The notes beneath the pieces were generated by a model. That model was not told the DNA's origin and made no database searches. It was given only the letters and a program-made list of their open reading frames with translations. Shown here piece by piece: positions 1 through 58,840 of a DNA stretch of 64,000 bases (position 1 is its first letter; each line of letters opens with the position of its first letter). A program made the position numbers and the translations under genes. The stretch is from Cristatella mucedo (taxonomy: Eukaryota > Bryozoa > Phylactolaemata > Cristatellidae), in the NCBI GenBank assembly GCA_009760855.2, contig WPIO01000062.1:1894001-1958000 (forward strand), given 5' to 3'.

Positions 1-445
1 GAACAATGAGCTAGCCGCTGAATGAGAACCGATCGCTTATGAAGTAGTCGCGATAATCCGAGGCGAGTAGACGCGATAATGAGCAGCGCGATGTATAAAT
101 ATGTGCGAAAGTGACTATTGTCTGACCTATGACCTGGCTACTAATTAAGATGTAGGCGTAGCCGCAGCTCCTCTCTTGGAGTGGCGGTTTACAGGTCGAT
201 GTGTCCGCTGCTGTAAGCCTCCAAATGAGTCAGTTGCAAGTCGCCTGTCTTATAAGCCGTAATATATAGTCTAGTGTTAGTGCTTTTTCTACCGCGGTGT
301 GTTGCTGCAGAGTGCAGATTATTGGTTGCTGTTTTGCTATCGGCGGCCTATTGAAAGCTTCAGGTCTTTGCACATTGCACGAGTTGTGCGACTTCGAGAA
401 CGTTCGTGAGGGTTTCACGATCATAACAGTAGCCTAGTTTTAAGT
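1..445 (+). repeat. Unclassified interspersed repeat, copy 1
   Basis: Shares colinear blocks with 4579-5440: GAACAATGA at the start, CTATTGTCTGAC and GACCTGGCTA near 115-140, CTCTCTTGGAGT near 172, GCTTCAGGTCTTTG near 355 and a GTTGTG block near 383. No coding potential or tRNA promoter boxes are seen. It may extend beyond the window start. Confidence 0.65.
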
Positions 446-1115
446 ACAAGCTTCCGATGTTTCTAGCTTGAATGCTCTCTATATGTGTGTGTGTTATGTA
501 TCTCCGTACGGATTTCCACAGGACGATAAGGCGGCCTTACTCAGCTACGGCCCCTGCCTATTAATGATCACCAGTTCCACATGGCTGTAATATTTAAGAG
601 CCTTATTATGTAGAGGAAATCAATTCTAAATGGGATGCAGAGTAAGAAAAAGACTGGCTGCTAAAGAAAGAACGAAAAAGAAGCTACGATAAACTATACA
701 GAGAAAATAATAGGAGAAAAATCAAGCTCAGAAAGAAAATGGGTGAGTGATAGCATGCTACGACTTGCTTGCATCTGCGTGCACGAATATAGAACACTTT
801 GTATGCTGGTTGATGCTGTTATGAATGCTAAAATGGCTAAAGAAAGAGCGTACGAGGATGCTGCTAAACCATTCCGTGAAGCTGCAGCGAAGATCGAGGA
901 AGCATACGAAGCACGTTTTGGGAAGGCAAGACGGCCACCGTCGGCGTCAAGAGTAAAGAACCGGACGTCGAACAAGCTAATATTAGCTGGCGAGCGAGCC
1001 GCGAGCGGCAGCGGCAGTCAGTGGCGGCGGCAGTCGGTGGCGCCGGATCGCCGTCCCCGAGGCCGCTCGGAGAGAGCTCACCAAAGGCTCGGCTGAGCGG
1101 CCTGTTGCTGCTACT

Positions 1116-1185
<70 letters not shown>

Positions 1186-3026
1186 GCTCTTTGCTGCTTT
1201 CAGCCATTCTTTGCTTCGCTATTCGCTTCAGGCGGCTCCGCGTCCGCCGAGCGAGCGGCCCTGCAGCAGACGTCTTAAACTGACCAGCGAGGCGGCGGTT
1301 CGATCGCGAGGCGGACCGGGCGGCAGTGGCAGCCGAGGGCTCGAGCCTCGGAGCGGGCGCGCTAGTAGAAGCGAGCAGAAGAGAAGTTCTGGTGCGAGCT
1401 CCTCTGCCGGTCCGCGCGCCTCAGCCGAGCGATTTAAGCGCTCCGTCTGCTCCGCTCCTCGAACGGGTTGTCTCGCTGCTACTCCTCCGCCGAGGAGCTT
1501 CCGAGACCCGTCGTTTAACGTTCGTAACGTAAAACTGAGATGGTAAAAGAAGCAATAAAGTAGAATGAAATGTTCGGATAGAATGAGATACGATCTGACC
1601 TAATATGCTTAGAGCTCGCTGGACCACCTTTAACGTCATTTCAGACCGAAGCGCTGGCACTTGGTGGACGTGTTTTTGTGGCGAAGTGCGTCCTACTTCA
1701 GATGTGATGTCTGATATCCCGCGAATCCCTAAATGAACAGTATGTGCGGTGAAACGGCGACGTTCTAAATCAGCCAGATCGTGACTGCCGAAATATTTAT
1801 TATTCGCAAGCCCTGAATTAAAGCGGGTAGGAACCCAGTTAGTCGATATAATCTATTGTCAGGCTTCATAGAAGCTGACGTCGTGTAATACGCTGTCAGT
1901 TGAGCACTAGGCTCTGAGCCCTAGGCTTTGCACCGGTCGCCGGCGTCTCAGCGCTGCTCCAGGAGGCGCCCGCCACCTCGCCAGTAGCTGTACGTCAAGG
2001 CTGCTGCTGTTAGGCGCCAGCAACCCTCCGTGGCTGTCGACTAGACCGCTCTGCGATATGGACGGACGCAGTTGCTGCCGAGCGCCGGCGTAGCTGCCCG
2101 CATAGCTGCGTGCATTGGTGCTGCACCTAAAGATCATCTGCCGTGCTTCGAGAATAGTCGTGCGTGGTCACGGATTAGCAATGCTACCTGTGCTGCGTCG
2201 TCGGTTTCTAGTTCTGTTCAGACGTGAAAACTGTTGCAATGCGCTTGTAAAAACAGGTATACCGGAGTGTGCACTTTACCCCCTAGGCTAAGACCCGGGG
2301 CTGTAAGAGTATGTACAGTATATAGGCACGGATGTGTTCGCCGATTTACTGGTTTACAATACTGAACCCGTACACTGAGCCGTAGACGTACCGGGACACA
2401 ATGCGCACGTTAGGCTCTCTAGTCCACGAAACCTGCATTCTCGAGGCACTAAACATCCGTTTATAGTACCTCATGTTAGTGCAGCGTCAAAGTAAGGTGA
2501 GAACTGAATCAAACACTCATGCGGTGCTGCCGGAACCATGCAATCAGCAATGCCGCCAACTGTCAGCCCGTCATCTGTCACAACCAGTGATTTATTCCCG
2601 AGACAAACATCCCACCCCACCCCCCCCCGAATACACACCGAACAAAAATCCTCAAGATTTGCCATCATTACAAGCACGTCACGTCCTTGCAGCTGCAGGC
2701 AAAGTTCGTAAAGGTAAGAGCTGATATCAGTAAGAAAGTCGAACCAACAGAGCCAAGCTTTGTCACGGAACTTATGTAAGCCCCCCCCACCCCCCAGGCC
2801 CCTCTCACTGACAAAGGAAGCGATCTCGTGGCGGTGGGCGAAGACGCGCCTCAAGACGTTGCCACGACTGAGCCAGCGAACCTCAGTGGGGTAAGGCAGA
2901 TCGCAGTAATCAGCCTCTGCTGCTGAATACTGTATTTAAAGATGCGATAGCTGAGTGGACGGGCAAGCTCTGGGTTCACTAATTTCACCATAAGAGACAT
3001 AATGTCCTTTATGCCTGCTTCTTTAT
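446..3026. other. Non-genic stretch, GC-rich in parts
   Basis: Contains GC-rich, CpG-containing patches at about 970-1550 and 1900-2150, a CT-repeat at 1116-1183, and a Lys/Glu-rich open stretch at about 600-975 that I do not recognise. No confident gene, RNA or known element. Confidence 0.4.
1116..1183. repeat. (CT)n microsatellite
   Basis: About 68 bases of pure CT dinucleotide. It produces spurious LSLSLS / RERERE open frames on the two strands. Confidence 0.98.
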
Positions 3027-4200
3027 AATAATAATAATAATAATGTACTTGATAAAGCGCCCTCAGAGAACTCAGTCTCTCTCTAGGCGCTTTACATTTG
3101 CTGTAAAGTGAAATGCAATTGAATGGTAAGTAAAATCATGCTTGAAAAAACAAACGAAATGAATAATATGGTTAGGGGTGACATGCACAGGGTCAGCATG
3201 CAAATGTGGTTAGTGGCAGCATGCACAGGGTCAGCACGCATAAGCACATCAAGGACGAATCACAGGGACCTACTAAATGCTGTCCTAAATAGGTGTGTTT
3301 TTAGGTTCCTTTTAAATGTGGTCAGGTCAGGGGATGTTCTGACGCAGGTCGGGAGGCAGTTCCAGGCTTTGGGAGCGTATGAACTAAATGATCTCCAGAG
3401 GATTTTAGGTTTGTATGAGGTATTTCTAGACTGTTGGATTCCGAAAAGCGGGTGGTACGATGCTTGGCCTGATGGGGGAGTATGTCGGAGAGATAGGCTG
3501 GAGCCATAGAATGAAGGGACCTAAAAGTGAGCAACAAAACCTTGAAGTCAATCCGTTGCTTGACTGGTAGCCAGTGCAGGTCGGCGAGAAGTGGAGTAAT
3601 GTGGCAACTGCGACGCTCACGACAGACAAGCCTAGCAGCAGAGTTTTGCACCAGCTGCAATCGCCTGATCGCACATGCTGGTAGGCCAGTGAGCAGTGAA
3701 TTGCAGAAGTCGAGACGGGATGTCACGAATGCATGGACCAACTTGGACGTGGTATCTTTATCTAAACAGGCCCGAATTTTAGCAATGTTATGAAGCTGAA
3801 AATAGGCAGATTTGACTGTGGAGCTGATATGGTCGTCTAACGAGAGGTCGCTTTGGAATATGACACCTAGATTTCGAGCTGATTCAACTGGAGATATGCT
3901 GGCAGAGCCAATTTTGAGGGTCAGCCTTTCCAATCTCTGGATCACACTGAGTTTGCCCATAACTAGTAAGTTAGTTTTATCATCGTTAAGTTTTAAAAAA
4001 TTTGCTGCCATCCATGTGCGGATGTCATCAATGCATGCAGCTAGTGAGTTTAGAGAATTTGAGGTGCTCGAAGGCTGGGAGGGATCAAAGCAAAGGTACA
4101 ACTGAGTGTCATCTGCATAGAAGTGAAAGCCTAGATTGTGCTGTTCTTTGGCATGCGATGACTTCCGGTGGATGATGCGGTTTACTGCAACAAACATGAA
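3027..4200 (-). mobile_element. LINE A, 5'-truncated copy with intact RT C-terminal part
   Basis: The reverse complement reads an open frame with the RT catalytic motif FYADDTQLYL, then FLKLNDDKTNLLVMG, LDFCNSLLTGLP, LHWLPVKQRIDFKVL and a variant of the GDRAFS..PKAWNSLP ending. After it come the 3' hairpin (GCGCCTAGAGAGAGA..TCTCTGAGGGCGC) and an ATT-repeat tail at 3027-3043. CR1/L2-type non-LTR retrotransposon; about 1.15 kb remains, starting just before the YADD motif. Frame is open until a shift near the very end. Confidence 0.9.
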
Positions 4201-4379
4201 CACTATATGAACCGCTTCTTGGCAACGCAATACGCCAACGGAACCAAAAACAATATTCAGCAAAAACACAAAACCACATTTACAACACCACTAGTCGCTA
4301 AGCCCGTCGAGAATGACGGCCAAAGAATCTCTTCCTCGCCCTCCTCCTACTCCACCTCCTCCACCTCCCCCTCTCTTCC

Positions 4380-4670
4380 TCATCCACTTCGAAGCACGCT
4401 CGGCTTGCCCATTTAACAAGACAAAGACTAAACGGTGTTTGGGGGCCTCTTCTGGCGTCTCTCGGGTGCGAGAACATTTAGCATTACAGATGACAAATCA
4501 AGTTCTATAATAATTTAGCAGAACTTCGAAGGAAAAAAAGACGAAACCACAATAGATGCTGTAATGCCTCGCGATTATGAACAATGAACTTGACACCTGA
4601 ACCTGCATTCAAACTATGAACTTTGCCGCTGAATTAGTACGATTATACAATAGCCACGAAAAGCAGAGGC
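4380..4670. repeat. Unclassified repeat fragments
   Basis: The block CTGGCGTCT..GGTGCGAGAACATTTAGCA at about 4452-4485 recurs at 5569-5603, and CGAAACCAC/CGAAACCGC blocks recur near 4540, 5450 and 6003. From 4579 it matches the start of the repeat at 1-445. Confidence 0.5.
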
Positions 4671-4674
4671 CGAT

Positions 4675-5075
4675 AATAATAATAATAATAATAATACACT
4701 TGACAAAGCGCGCTCAGAGAACTCAATCTCTTTCTAGGCGCTTTACTTTTTCTGCAAAGAAAACACGGTTGAATGGTGAGTGGTTTCATGCTTGATAAAC
4801 AACATGAATAACATGGTTAGGCGTGGCATGCACAGGGTCAGCATGCAAGTGTGGTTAGTGGCAGTATGCACAGTGTCAGCACGCATAAGCACACAAAGGA
4901 CGAATCACACGGACCCACTTAAGGCTGTCATAAATAGATGCGTTTTTAAGTTCATTTTTAAATGTGGTCAAGTCAGGGGATGTCGTGACGCAAGTCGGAA
5001 GTGAGTTCTAGGCTTTGGGAGCATACGAACTAAATGCACGGTCATTAAAGGATTTGAGGTTTGAGGCCTTGGAGC
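4675..5075 (-). mobile_element. LINE A 3' end, inserted in the unclassified repeat
   Basis: Starts with the ATA/ATT tail at 4675-4697, the 3' hairpin and the TGAT..CGTCC(T)TTGTGTGCTTATGCGTGC 3' UTR block in reverse, ending in RT C-terminal codons. It splits the second copy of the 1-445 repeat. Confidence 0.85.
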
Positions 5076-5440
5076 AGCACTTTGTATAATTATGGACGAT
5101 ATTAATTATTGTCTGACGTACGACCTGGCTATTATATATCACTTGCGCCTGACCGAAGTCGCTCTCTTGGAGTAATGGTCTACTGGTCTGTTAGCCCTAG
5201 CGCTGAGCGTTAGCTTTTTAGCGAGTCAGCTGGAAGTCACCTGTATTTGTCAGCCGTAAAATAGCGGCTATTGTTCGGTATTTTCTAATACGGTGTCTTT
5301 TTAGCGCTGCGTGCAGAATATTGAACGCTGTGTGTATTGCTAGCTTCAGGTCTTTGAACATTGCATGCGTTGTGCCGCTACCTTAACTAGTGAGGTTTGT
5401 CCCGGTAATTACAATGCTAACAACGTAATAGAACGAAGAC
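5076..5440 (+). repeat. Unclassified interspersed repeat, copy 2 (right part)
   Basis: Continues the match to 101-440 (ATTGTCTGACGTACGACCTGG, CTCTCTTGGAGT, GCTTCAGGTCTTTGAACATT). The left part lies at 4579-4674, with the LINE A insertion between. Confidence 0.65.
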
Positions 5441-5474
5441 GAGACCGCTATAGAACTAATCATCCGATAGCTCT

Positions 5475-5550
5475 TCCTTTGCAGCAAATGCAAAGTGCCT
5501 AGAAAGAGATTGAGTTCTCTGAGAGCGCTATAGCAAATGTATTATTATTG
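5475..5550 (+). mobile_element. LINE A 3' tail, short copy
   Basis: Contains only the 3' hairpin (AAAGTGCCTAGAAAGAGA..TTCTCTGAGAGCGC) and an ATTATTATT tail: an extreme 5' truncation. Confidence 0.75.
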
Positions 5551-5647
5551 CATAGGAGCGTGTCGCCCATCTGGCGTCTTTCCGGTGCGAGAACGTTTAG
5601 CACTGCGGCCGGCAATTCGAATTATACCATAGTTTAACACATAGTTT

Positions 5648-5912
5648 AACAGCATTTAGTGGGTCCCTGTGATTCGTCCTTGATGTGCTTATGCGTGCTG
5701 ACACTGTGCATGCTGCCACTAACCACATTTGCATGCTGACCCTGTGCATGTCACCCCTAACCATATTATTCATTTTGTTTGTTTTTCAAGCATGATTTTA
5801 CTTACTATTCTATTGCATATCACTTTGCAGCAAATGTAAAGCGCCTAGAGAGAGATTAAGTTCTCTGAGGGCGCTTTATCAAGTGCAATATTATTATATT
5901 ATTATTATTATT
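5648..5912 (+). mobile_element. LINE A 3' UTR, 5'-truncated copy
   Basis: Starts at ACAGCATTTAGTGGGTCCC, contains GATTCGTCCTTGATGTGC and the 3' hairpin, and ends in an ATT-repeat to about 5912. Confidence 0.88.
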
Positions 5913-6099
5913 TAACACAAATTTGAAAAACGAAGACAAAAACCGCCATATTTAACACAGAGAAAAAACTATGACGCGTGCTCGGAATATGACAAAACCA
6001 AGACGAAACCGCTGATTAGCCGCAGAGCTTACTCGCCGGCTATCGAAAGGATCAACGCCGAGTTCAACCGCGTCCTATCAACCGATCTTGAACGTACGT

Positions 6100-8030
6100 A
6101 CATGCGAGGGAAATGCATGGCTATCGACGGCAGCGGCCTAGGAAAATATGGAAACCTGTCCGCTTTAAGTGTACACACTCAATTCAAGTCGTGAGATCAG
6201 GGGTCAAGCGATCGTACCAGATGAGAGAGACCTTGTGGTTAGCAAAAAAAACATGTCATCGGCCCTCGGCGGTCAGTTGCACTTTCAACGCAGTGGGCTG
6301 TGACAGGTAAGATATATTTGATCTTGGCCCAGTCACTTTCCAGTGATCTGCGATGGACCATAATAGATTGCCGTATTTTCCCGGGCCATTGCCGTCTGTT
6401 GCCATGCATTGCCCAAGATTGGACGGTCAGAGCTGGTTTTAAGTATGTGTGCACGCAGTGAGATGTTACGTGGAATGAGAATTGGAGCTTGGTGCAGCCG
6501 ATTTCTCGTCGATTTGCCACGGATTTCGGTATTGGTCCTTGCCATTGCTGTCAATTGCCATGTATTGTTGACAATTAACGTGCAAAATATCATGAAAGTC
6601 CTACGATTTCACTTTTAGCACGAAGAAATGTGAAATGCGATGACAATCGGCACTGCGTGCAGCCAATTTAGTGTCAACTTGCCATGGATTGTAGTGGATT
6701 GCTGCTTTGAACCGAGCCGTTGATTGCCATGCATTGCCCGAGATTGTACGAGCGCAATTGCTTAAAATGATGCGTTTCAATTTAACCAGCGTGCTTTGTA
6801 ACATACATTAAAAATTGAAGCATTGCGAAACCAATTTCAGTGCATTTTGCATCAGATTGCTGTAAATTGAGGTATTGGCCCGGGCCATTGCATTCAATTG
6901 CAGTGCATTGCTGCCGAATGATCGAAACGATTGTAGTGAAATTGTGGGATCACACAATAACCAAAAATTAGAGCAACGTGCAATCACTATTAGAGCTTAA
7001 AGTGTACGTATTCTGGTCGTTTTTCGGCGGGTTTTGGTACATTGACGTACTGGGCCGGGCAGTTGCAGTCGATTGCAGTGTATTGCTGCAGAATGGCCAA
7101 GGCAATTACAGTGAAGTTATGCAAGTACATAATAACCGAAGAGTAAAGCAGCGTGCAATCATAGTTAGAGATTCTGGTGTACGCGTTCTTGTCGCTGTGT
7201 AGCAGATTGCTGCGGATTTCGGTGGATTGCGGTATGAGACCGGGTCGTTGCAGTCGATTGCAATTCATTGCATGAGAACGCGTGTGCACAATGGAGCGAA
7301 ATTTTGTGGATGCACTTTGAACTCAGTCTAGTCCTATATGCAATGTCAATTAGAGCTTCGCGATGGCGATTTGAGGATGACTTGCAGTGGAATAGAGTAG
7401 ATTTTGGTAGTTTTCCAGGTCATTTCAGGCGACTGCTGCCCACTGCCACAGTGTGAGGTTGCATAATTTTTTTTATTTTACGTGGTTGTGCACACAGCAC
7501 GGTGCACTTTAAGATGCAATAAAAACTGGAGCTTGGCGAAATGTATATCGATTTTTTATGCGGTGGATTCTGTGGATTGCGGTATTGGCCCGGGCTACTG
7601 CAGTCGATTGCAGCGCATTGCACGAGAACGGCCGTGCCAATGCAAGTGATCTTTTTAATGCAATTGTCGCAGAGTGTGCTGTCATATGCAATCAAAAAAG
7701 GAGCTTTTCGATCAGGATTTCTTTCGTTGCATGTGGAATGCAGTGGATTGCGATATCGGCCTGGGCCACTGCGATCTTATTTCAGTGAACTTTGTGAGAA
7801 CGTGTAAGTGGAATCGGGCGAAATTTTCTGGGTACATTGTGCGTGTAGCGTAGTTTAATATTCCAGATTTTTGGAGCTGTTCGCAGCAGATTTGGGGTGG
7901 ATTTGACGAGAACTAGAGTGGATTGTGGTACAGGCGTCCGGCGTCAAAGCTCATTTGCAGCAGTTCGCGAAGCGCCACGAAAATTTGGGGACAGATACAT
8001 TCGAACATGTACTACAATATCAGCGCAAAA
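6100..8030. repeat. Degenerate tandem array, about 174-bp unit, around 10 copies
   Basis: A core resembling GCCGTCGATTGCAGTGCATTG recurs at about 6401, 6557, 6727, 6901, 7076, 7261, 7437, 7611, 7781 and 7955 (spacings 156-185, mostly 170-176). A second landmark, a TGCAAT..TTAGAGCTT-like block, recurs with the same period. A further unit at about 6105-6150 is in the opposite orientation. Copies are strongly diverged, like an old satellite. Open frames here on both strands are by-products. Confidence 0.8.
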
Positions 8031-8034
8031 TTTG

Positions 8035-8524
8035 AACTCGGCAACGCTTACGTCTGGTCGTTGTTAGCCTAATTAGAGTGGATTTCGGTAATTCGTCGAA
8101 CCCCTGATGAATGTGCAGACTTAGCTCCATTCCCAAAAATGCTGTGGTGTATAATGACGTAGTAGCCCACATCCGTGGGAAATCTGTTCAAAATCTGTGG
8201 GAAAGTCTGTCGTGTAAACACTTTATAAGTGTTTGTCTCGGTGAGTGCTTTGCTATTTCAGGACCGAACTAGACGTGGAGACATTGTGAGCAGATGTATA
8301 TAAAGTTCGGTAAAATCCCCTACTGGTGATTTGTGACTCGATCCAGATCTCGCCAACGACCTCGAGACCCTCAAGGTAACTACAGGTAGGATCTCGCCGA
8401 AGACGCTCTAGGCTAGGTTACCTACTAATTATTGCTCACTCGAGCTGAAAACCGCCAGTCGTTGGCAGTGGGCGACTCGACGTCGTCATCTTTCGGCGGC
8501 CGTTCGGGCTTACAGTCGTAGCAG
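8035..8524. other. Non-genic stretch, nothing recognised
   Basis: Follows the tandem array; no coding similarity, element signature or structured RNA that I can identify. Confidence 0.4.
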
Positions 8525-9090
8525 GCACAGTGTCAGCACGCACAAACACACAAAGGACGAATCACGAGCATCCAGAAAATGCAGCGAGGAACAGGTGCGT
8601 TTTCAGCTTCCTTTTAAATGTCGTGCCGTCAGCTGGGAGTGAGTTCTAGGCTGTCGGAGCACGCGAACTAAAGGCACGGTCTCTTAAGCATTCGAGGTTG
8701 GTTTGAGGCATAGCTAAACGATTTGAGTCAGAATAGCAGGTGGTACCTAGCTTGGTTGAGCAGTTCTTATAGATAGGCTGTAGCCAGAGAACGAAAAGGC
8801 CTAAAAGGGAGCAGTGACAGAACCTGGGAGCCAGTTCAGGTCGGAGAGAAGTGGCAACTTCGACGCTCACGACAGACAAACCTAGCTGCCGGAGTTTTAT
8901 GCTTGCTGCCATTGAACGTTCTACCACTAACCATTCGATCATGCGTCCTCTGCAGCATTGTAAAGTGCCTAGAAAGATATCGAGTTCTCAGATGGCGCTA
9001 TAGCAAAAGTATTATAATTATTGTTACTATTATTTTACCCAACTGTAAGCCCCTGATTGCACAGGCCGGTAGACCATATCACTGGAGTAA
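8525..9090 (-). mobile_element. LINE A copy interrupted by a nested LINE tail
   Basis: In reverse it carries the LINE A 3' UTR and RT C-terminus up to GAGTTTTA at about 8900. The match resumes at 9038 (CCCAACTGTAAG..CCTGATTGCACAGGCCGGTAG). The hairpin and tail of this copy itself are missing at the 8525 side. It lies about 0.8 kb beyond the WDR44 stop. Confidence 0.8.
8900..9037 (+). mobile_element. Nested LINE A 3' end in opposite orientation
   Basis: A plus-strand LINE 3' end (CTAACCATTCGATCATGC, AAAGTGCCTAGAAAGATA..GGCGC, AT-rich tail) inserted into the minus-strand LINE. TTTTA occurs at both junctions and may be the target-site duplication. Confidence 0.75.
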
Positions 9091-9919
9091 CCGGTGAATA
9101 CTGTGCTATCGGTTACATTGAGCGAGCATAGCACGGTCACACCAAATGTGGTAATGACATTATTAATGGCGAGTATTAATGTAATTTGAAAAACTATCAG
9201 ATTAAAAACAACAGTGGCATATTGTCTGTCCGAAATGGCTGCACGGAGATATATCATCCTGTCACTCACTCGAAAACGGTTGCACGCCTTACCGTCGGTG
9301 ATGCCAAGTAACGCTCCAAAACGAGCAGCTTAGCTGCATCGCCAACGGATTATCGCCATTGATCACAGTCGTTGTGTTGCACACATAGCACAGCTGCATC
9401 ACCAACGCCGCGATCACATACGTTGCGTTGCTCAGTTCGTAAAGGCACTGAGTTAATTGCAACTACATAGGCGCATGCACCAGTCATGGTCAGTGAAATT
9501 TAACAAAACGGAGCCGACGACTGCTTACAGCGCTGGCTCGCCCGTGACATTGGGTTAGGCCGCAGGCTGCACGAGCCCTGCCCCTCACCACCGTTGCCAG
9601 GCCTGCTGGGCTCACCGACCTGCACGATCAGGTCGCCATGCCGAAACGTTACGTCGCAGGGAAAGGGCAGTGCCGTTGACAGCATCTACTGTACCCATGG
9701 CAATGCTCTGTCTTAAGCGTGCACCAAATACTGGGTAAAAAAGGGCAGGGCAAGATTTAAATATCACCAATGCCTACAAAAAGCAATACGAAAACTTAAC
9801 AAGCCAAAGGCAGGCTGCAAACGAGACTGTGACTTGGCGCAGCAGAGCACTCGACTGCTGGAGCGGTACTCGCTGCTGCTGACCACGTCCAGGCGAGAGT
9901 ACAGTTTACGGCTGTAGCT
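9091..9919. other. WDR44 3' flank / 3' UTR region
   Basis: Immediately downstream of the WDR44 stop. No repeat is recognised in 9100-9919, and I did not find a canonical AATAAA signal on the minus strand here, so the mRNA end is not located. Confidence 0.4.
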
Positions 9920-57157
<47,238 letters not shown>

Positions 57158-57560
57158 GCCGTACTAGTACGCATCGAATTTGGCTTCGCGTGCCAGAAAA
57201 CTGGAATTTCGCGAAGGATAACACTATTTCCGTGACGGATTTCAAGGTAAACACTCTATCAACCAATGGTTGACATCATGCACGAGCGCCAGCCTGCTTA
57301 TCACAGAGCGACCTGCATTATTTTTCCCGAAGCAGAGCAGTCAACTAAGGGGGCAGGGCGGAAAATTATTCGGCTCGCCACATTATCCGGAAGTCCTTCA
57401 GCTTCCGGGGGCTGTCCACTTTACTAGGCGTCGCAGGAAGTAGGTCAGCGGCGTTGGCCCGACCCTTTTTTCTGTGGAGCTGCTGGTGCCGCTGGCTGTA
57501 GACTTACCGCGATGCCGTTCCATAAAAGTGGTAAGCTCTGGCAGTCTAGTCTATAAAAAA
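57158..57560. promoter_or_regulatory. Candidate WDR44 promoter, possibly shared with DLG
   Basis: The region immediately upstream of the WDR44 start and facing the DLG gene. It is free of recognisable repeats and has several CpGs, unlike the surrounding LINE-rich sequence. I see no convincing TATA box, and no transcription start can be fixed from sequence. The assignment rests on position. Confidence 0.35.
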
Positions 57561-58694
57561 TTGATATAGCTCGCATCAGTGCGCATGGATAATCACGTTA
57601 AATGCTGGCTCTTGGAGGATCGCGATGGCGTCGTGAAGTTTTCCGATCTCATTCGGTTTTACGCTCCATCTGCCTTTCTTTACCGCTCTCTGCTGACGCT
57701 GACTAGATCTACTATGCCCCTGGCCAGTGTGGCATAATTTCATCGTGGTCTCACATTGGCATGTAACTGAAACTGTCTGTGATTTTATATTTACTGCTTA
57801 AGGAACGTACGCAGGCGAACGCACACCCCCAGGGACGCCTACAGCCACCGTTAGTATAATCCAGCTTCGCTCGTTTTAAAAGATGAGAGTCACCGCATGC
57901 AGGGCTTGATATAGTTTCTTCTGGAGACCCACCTGGTGTGTGCCCGCCAGCGCTTCTTATACCCGCAGAGTAGCTGGTGAAGTTCCGGCGTGCATGCTTG
58001 GCAGTGGCTCAGCGAAGCTGTTTCCTTGTATGTTTCGGTTCAACGCCGTAGATGCATGAGCAGGCTAGCGTGAGTGTGGCTGCCCGTGAGCTTGTCGCGA
58101 GCAACAGCCCGTAGAGTTTGTATGTCAGGTACCGCCAGGGTAATCAGGCTCAGCAGTGGGTGGAGGAGTTGTAACTTTCCCGACTGTCACAAATGAGTCA
58201 AGTCGAGATTGACTTAATCGGCTTGCACGGCCTTTAAATGAAGTAAAAGTGAAACATTATATGGGATTACGTAAACCAACATTGTACTCTCAGGTGAATT
58301 AATTCATTGCATATTTTAATTACCTTGCCACTCAGTTTTAAGAGAATAATAATAGATTCCTACATTTATAAAAAAAAAAGCGTTACTACTTGATAATTAA
58401 GTAACATGACCTCGCCAAAGATGTCACATGTTTGATCGCTTAGAAGTCTGACGGCAATTTCCTTTACTTCGTATGTAGATTTTGGGTTATTCCCAAATAA
58501 GTTCCATGCCCCCTAACTCTAGACTGTCCAAAAGGCAAATGAAATTGCATAGTGACCGTCGCCGACCGGGTGGGACACGTGCGAATACGTCAGTAGTCTG
58601 CACATCGGTGTGCAGCTTCCTGCTGTCAAAACCGGAAGTCAACATTTCCACCCGAAATTCTCCGATTGACGTCCGCTGGTCCTTGCCCAGAAGT

Positions 58695-58840
58695 AAGGGA
58701 GGCTCTAGCACTTAAAGACTTAAGTCATGGGGTCGAGTCCTGCTATTGCTTATTGCAAAAATGGCCAACTTCAAGCAGGGCGGTAGCTTGTAAGACTCTT
58801 CTATCGATATTCGAGTGAAGCTATTGAATCTGCCAACATT
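58695..58840 (+). mobile_element. SINE family 2, copy e (degraded)
   Basis: B-box-like GGGGTCGAGTCC, TGCTATTGCTTATTGCA, then TCTTCTATCGATATTCGAGT and GAAGCTATTGAATCTGC in the place of the family tail. Confidence 0.65.

Noticed and set aside
983-1278. Open frames rich in RERERE / LSLSLS over 1021-1278 and 1207-983
   Set aside because: They are translations of the CT microsatellite; the same applies at 24077-24562 and 45487-45871.
3812-4105. Plus-strand ORFs opposite the LINE A RT (also 3123-3793)
   Set aside because: The minus frame carries the YADD and LHWLPVKQ motifs; the plus frames are shadows.
6239-7807. Many overlapping 60-99 codon ORFs on both strands
   Set aside because: They follow the 174-bp tandem units in both orientations and show no protein-like conservation.
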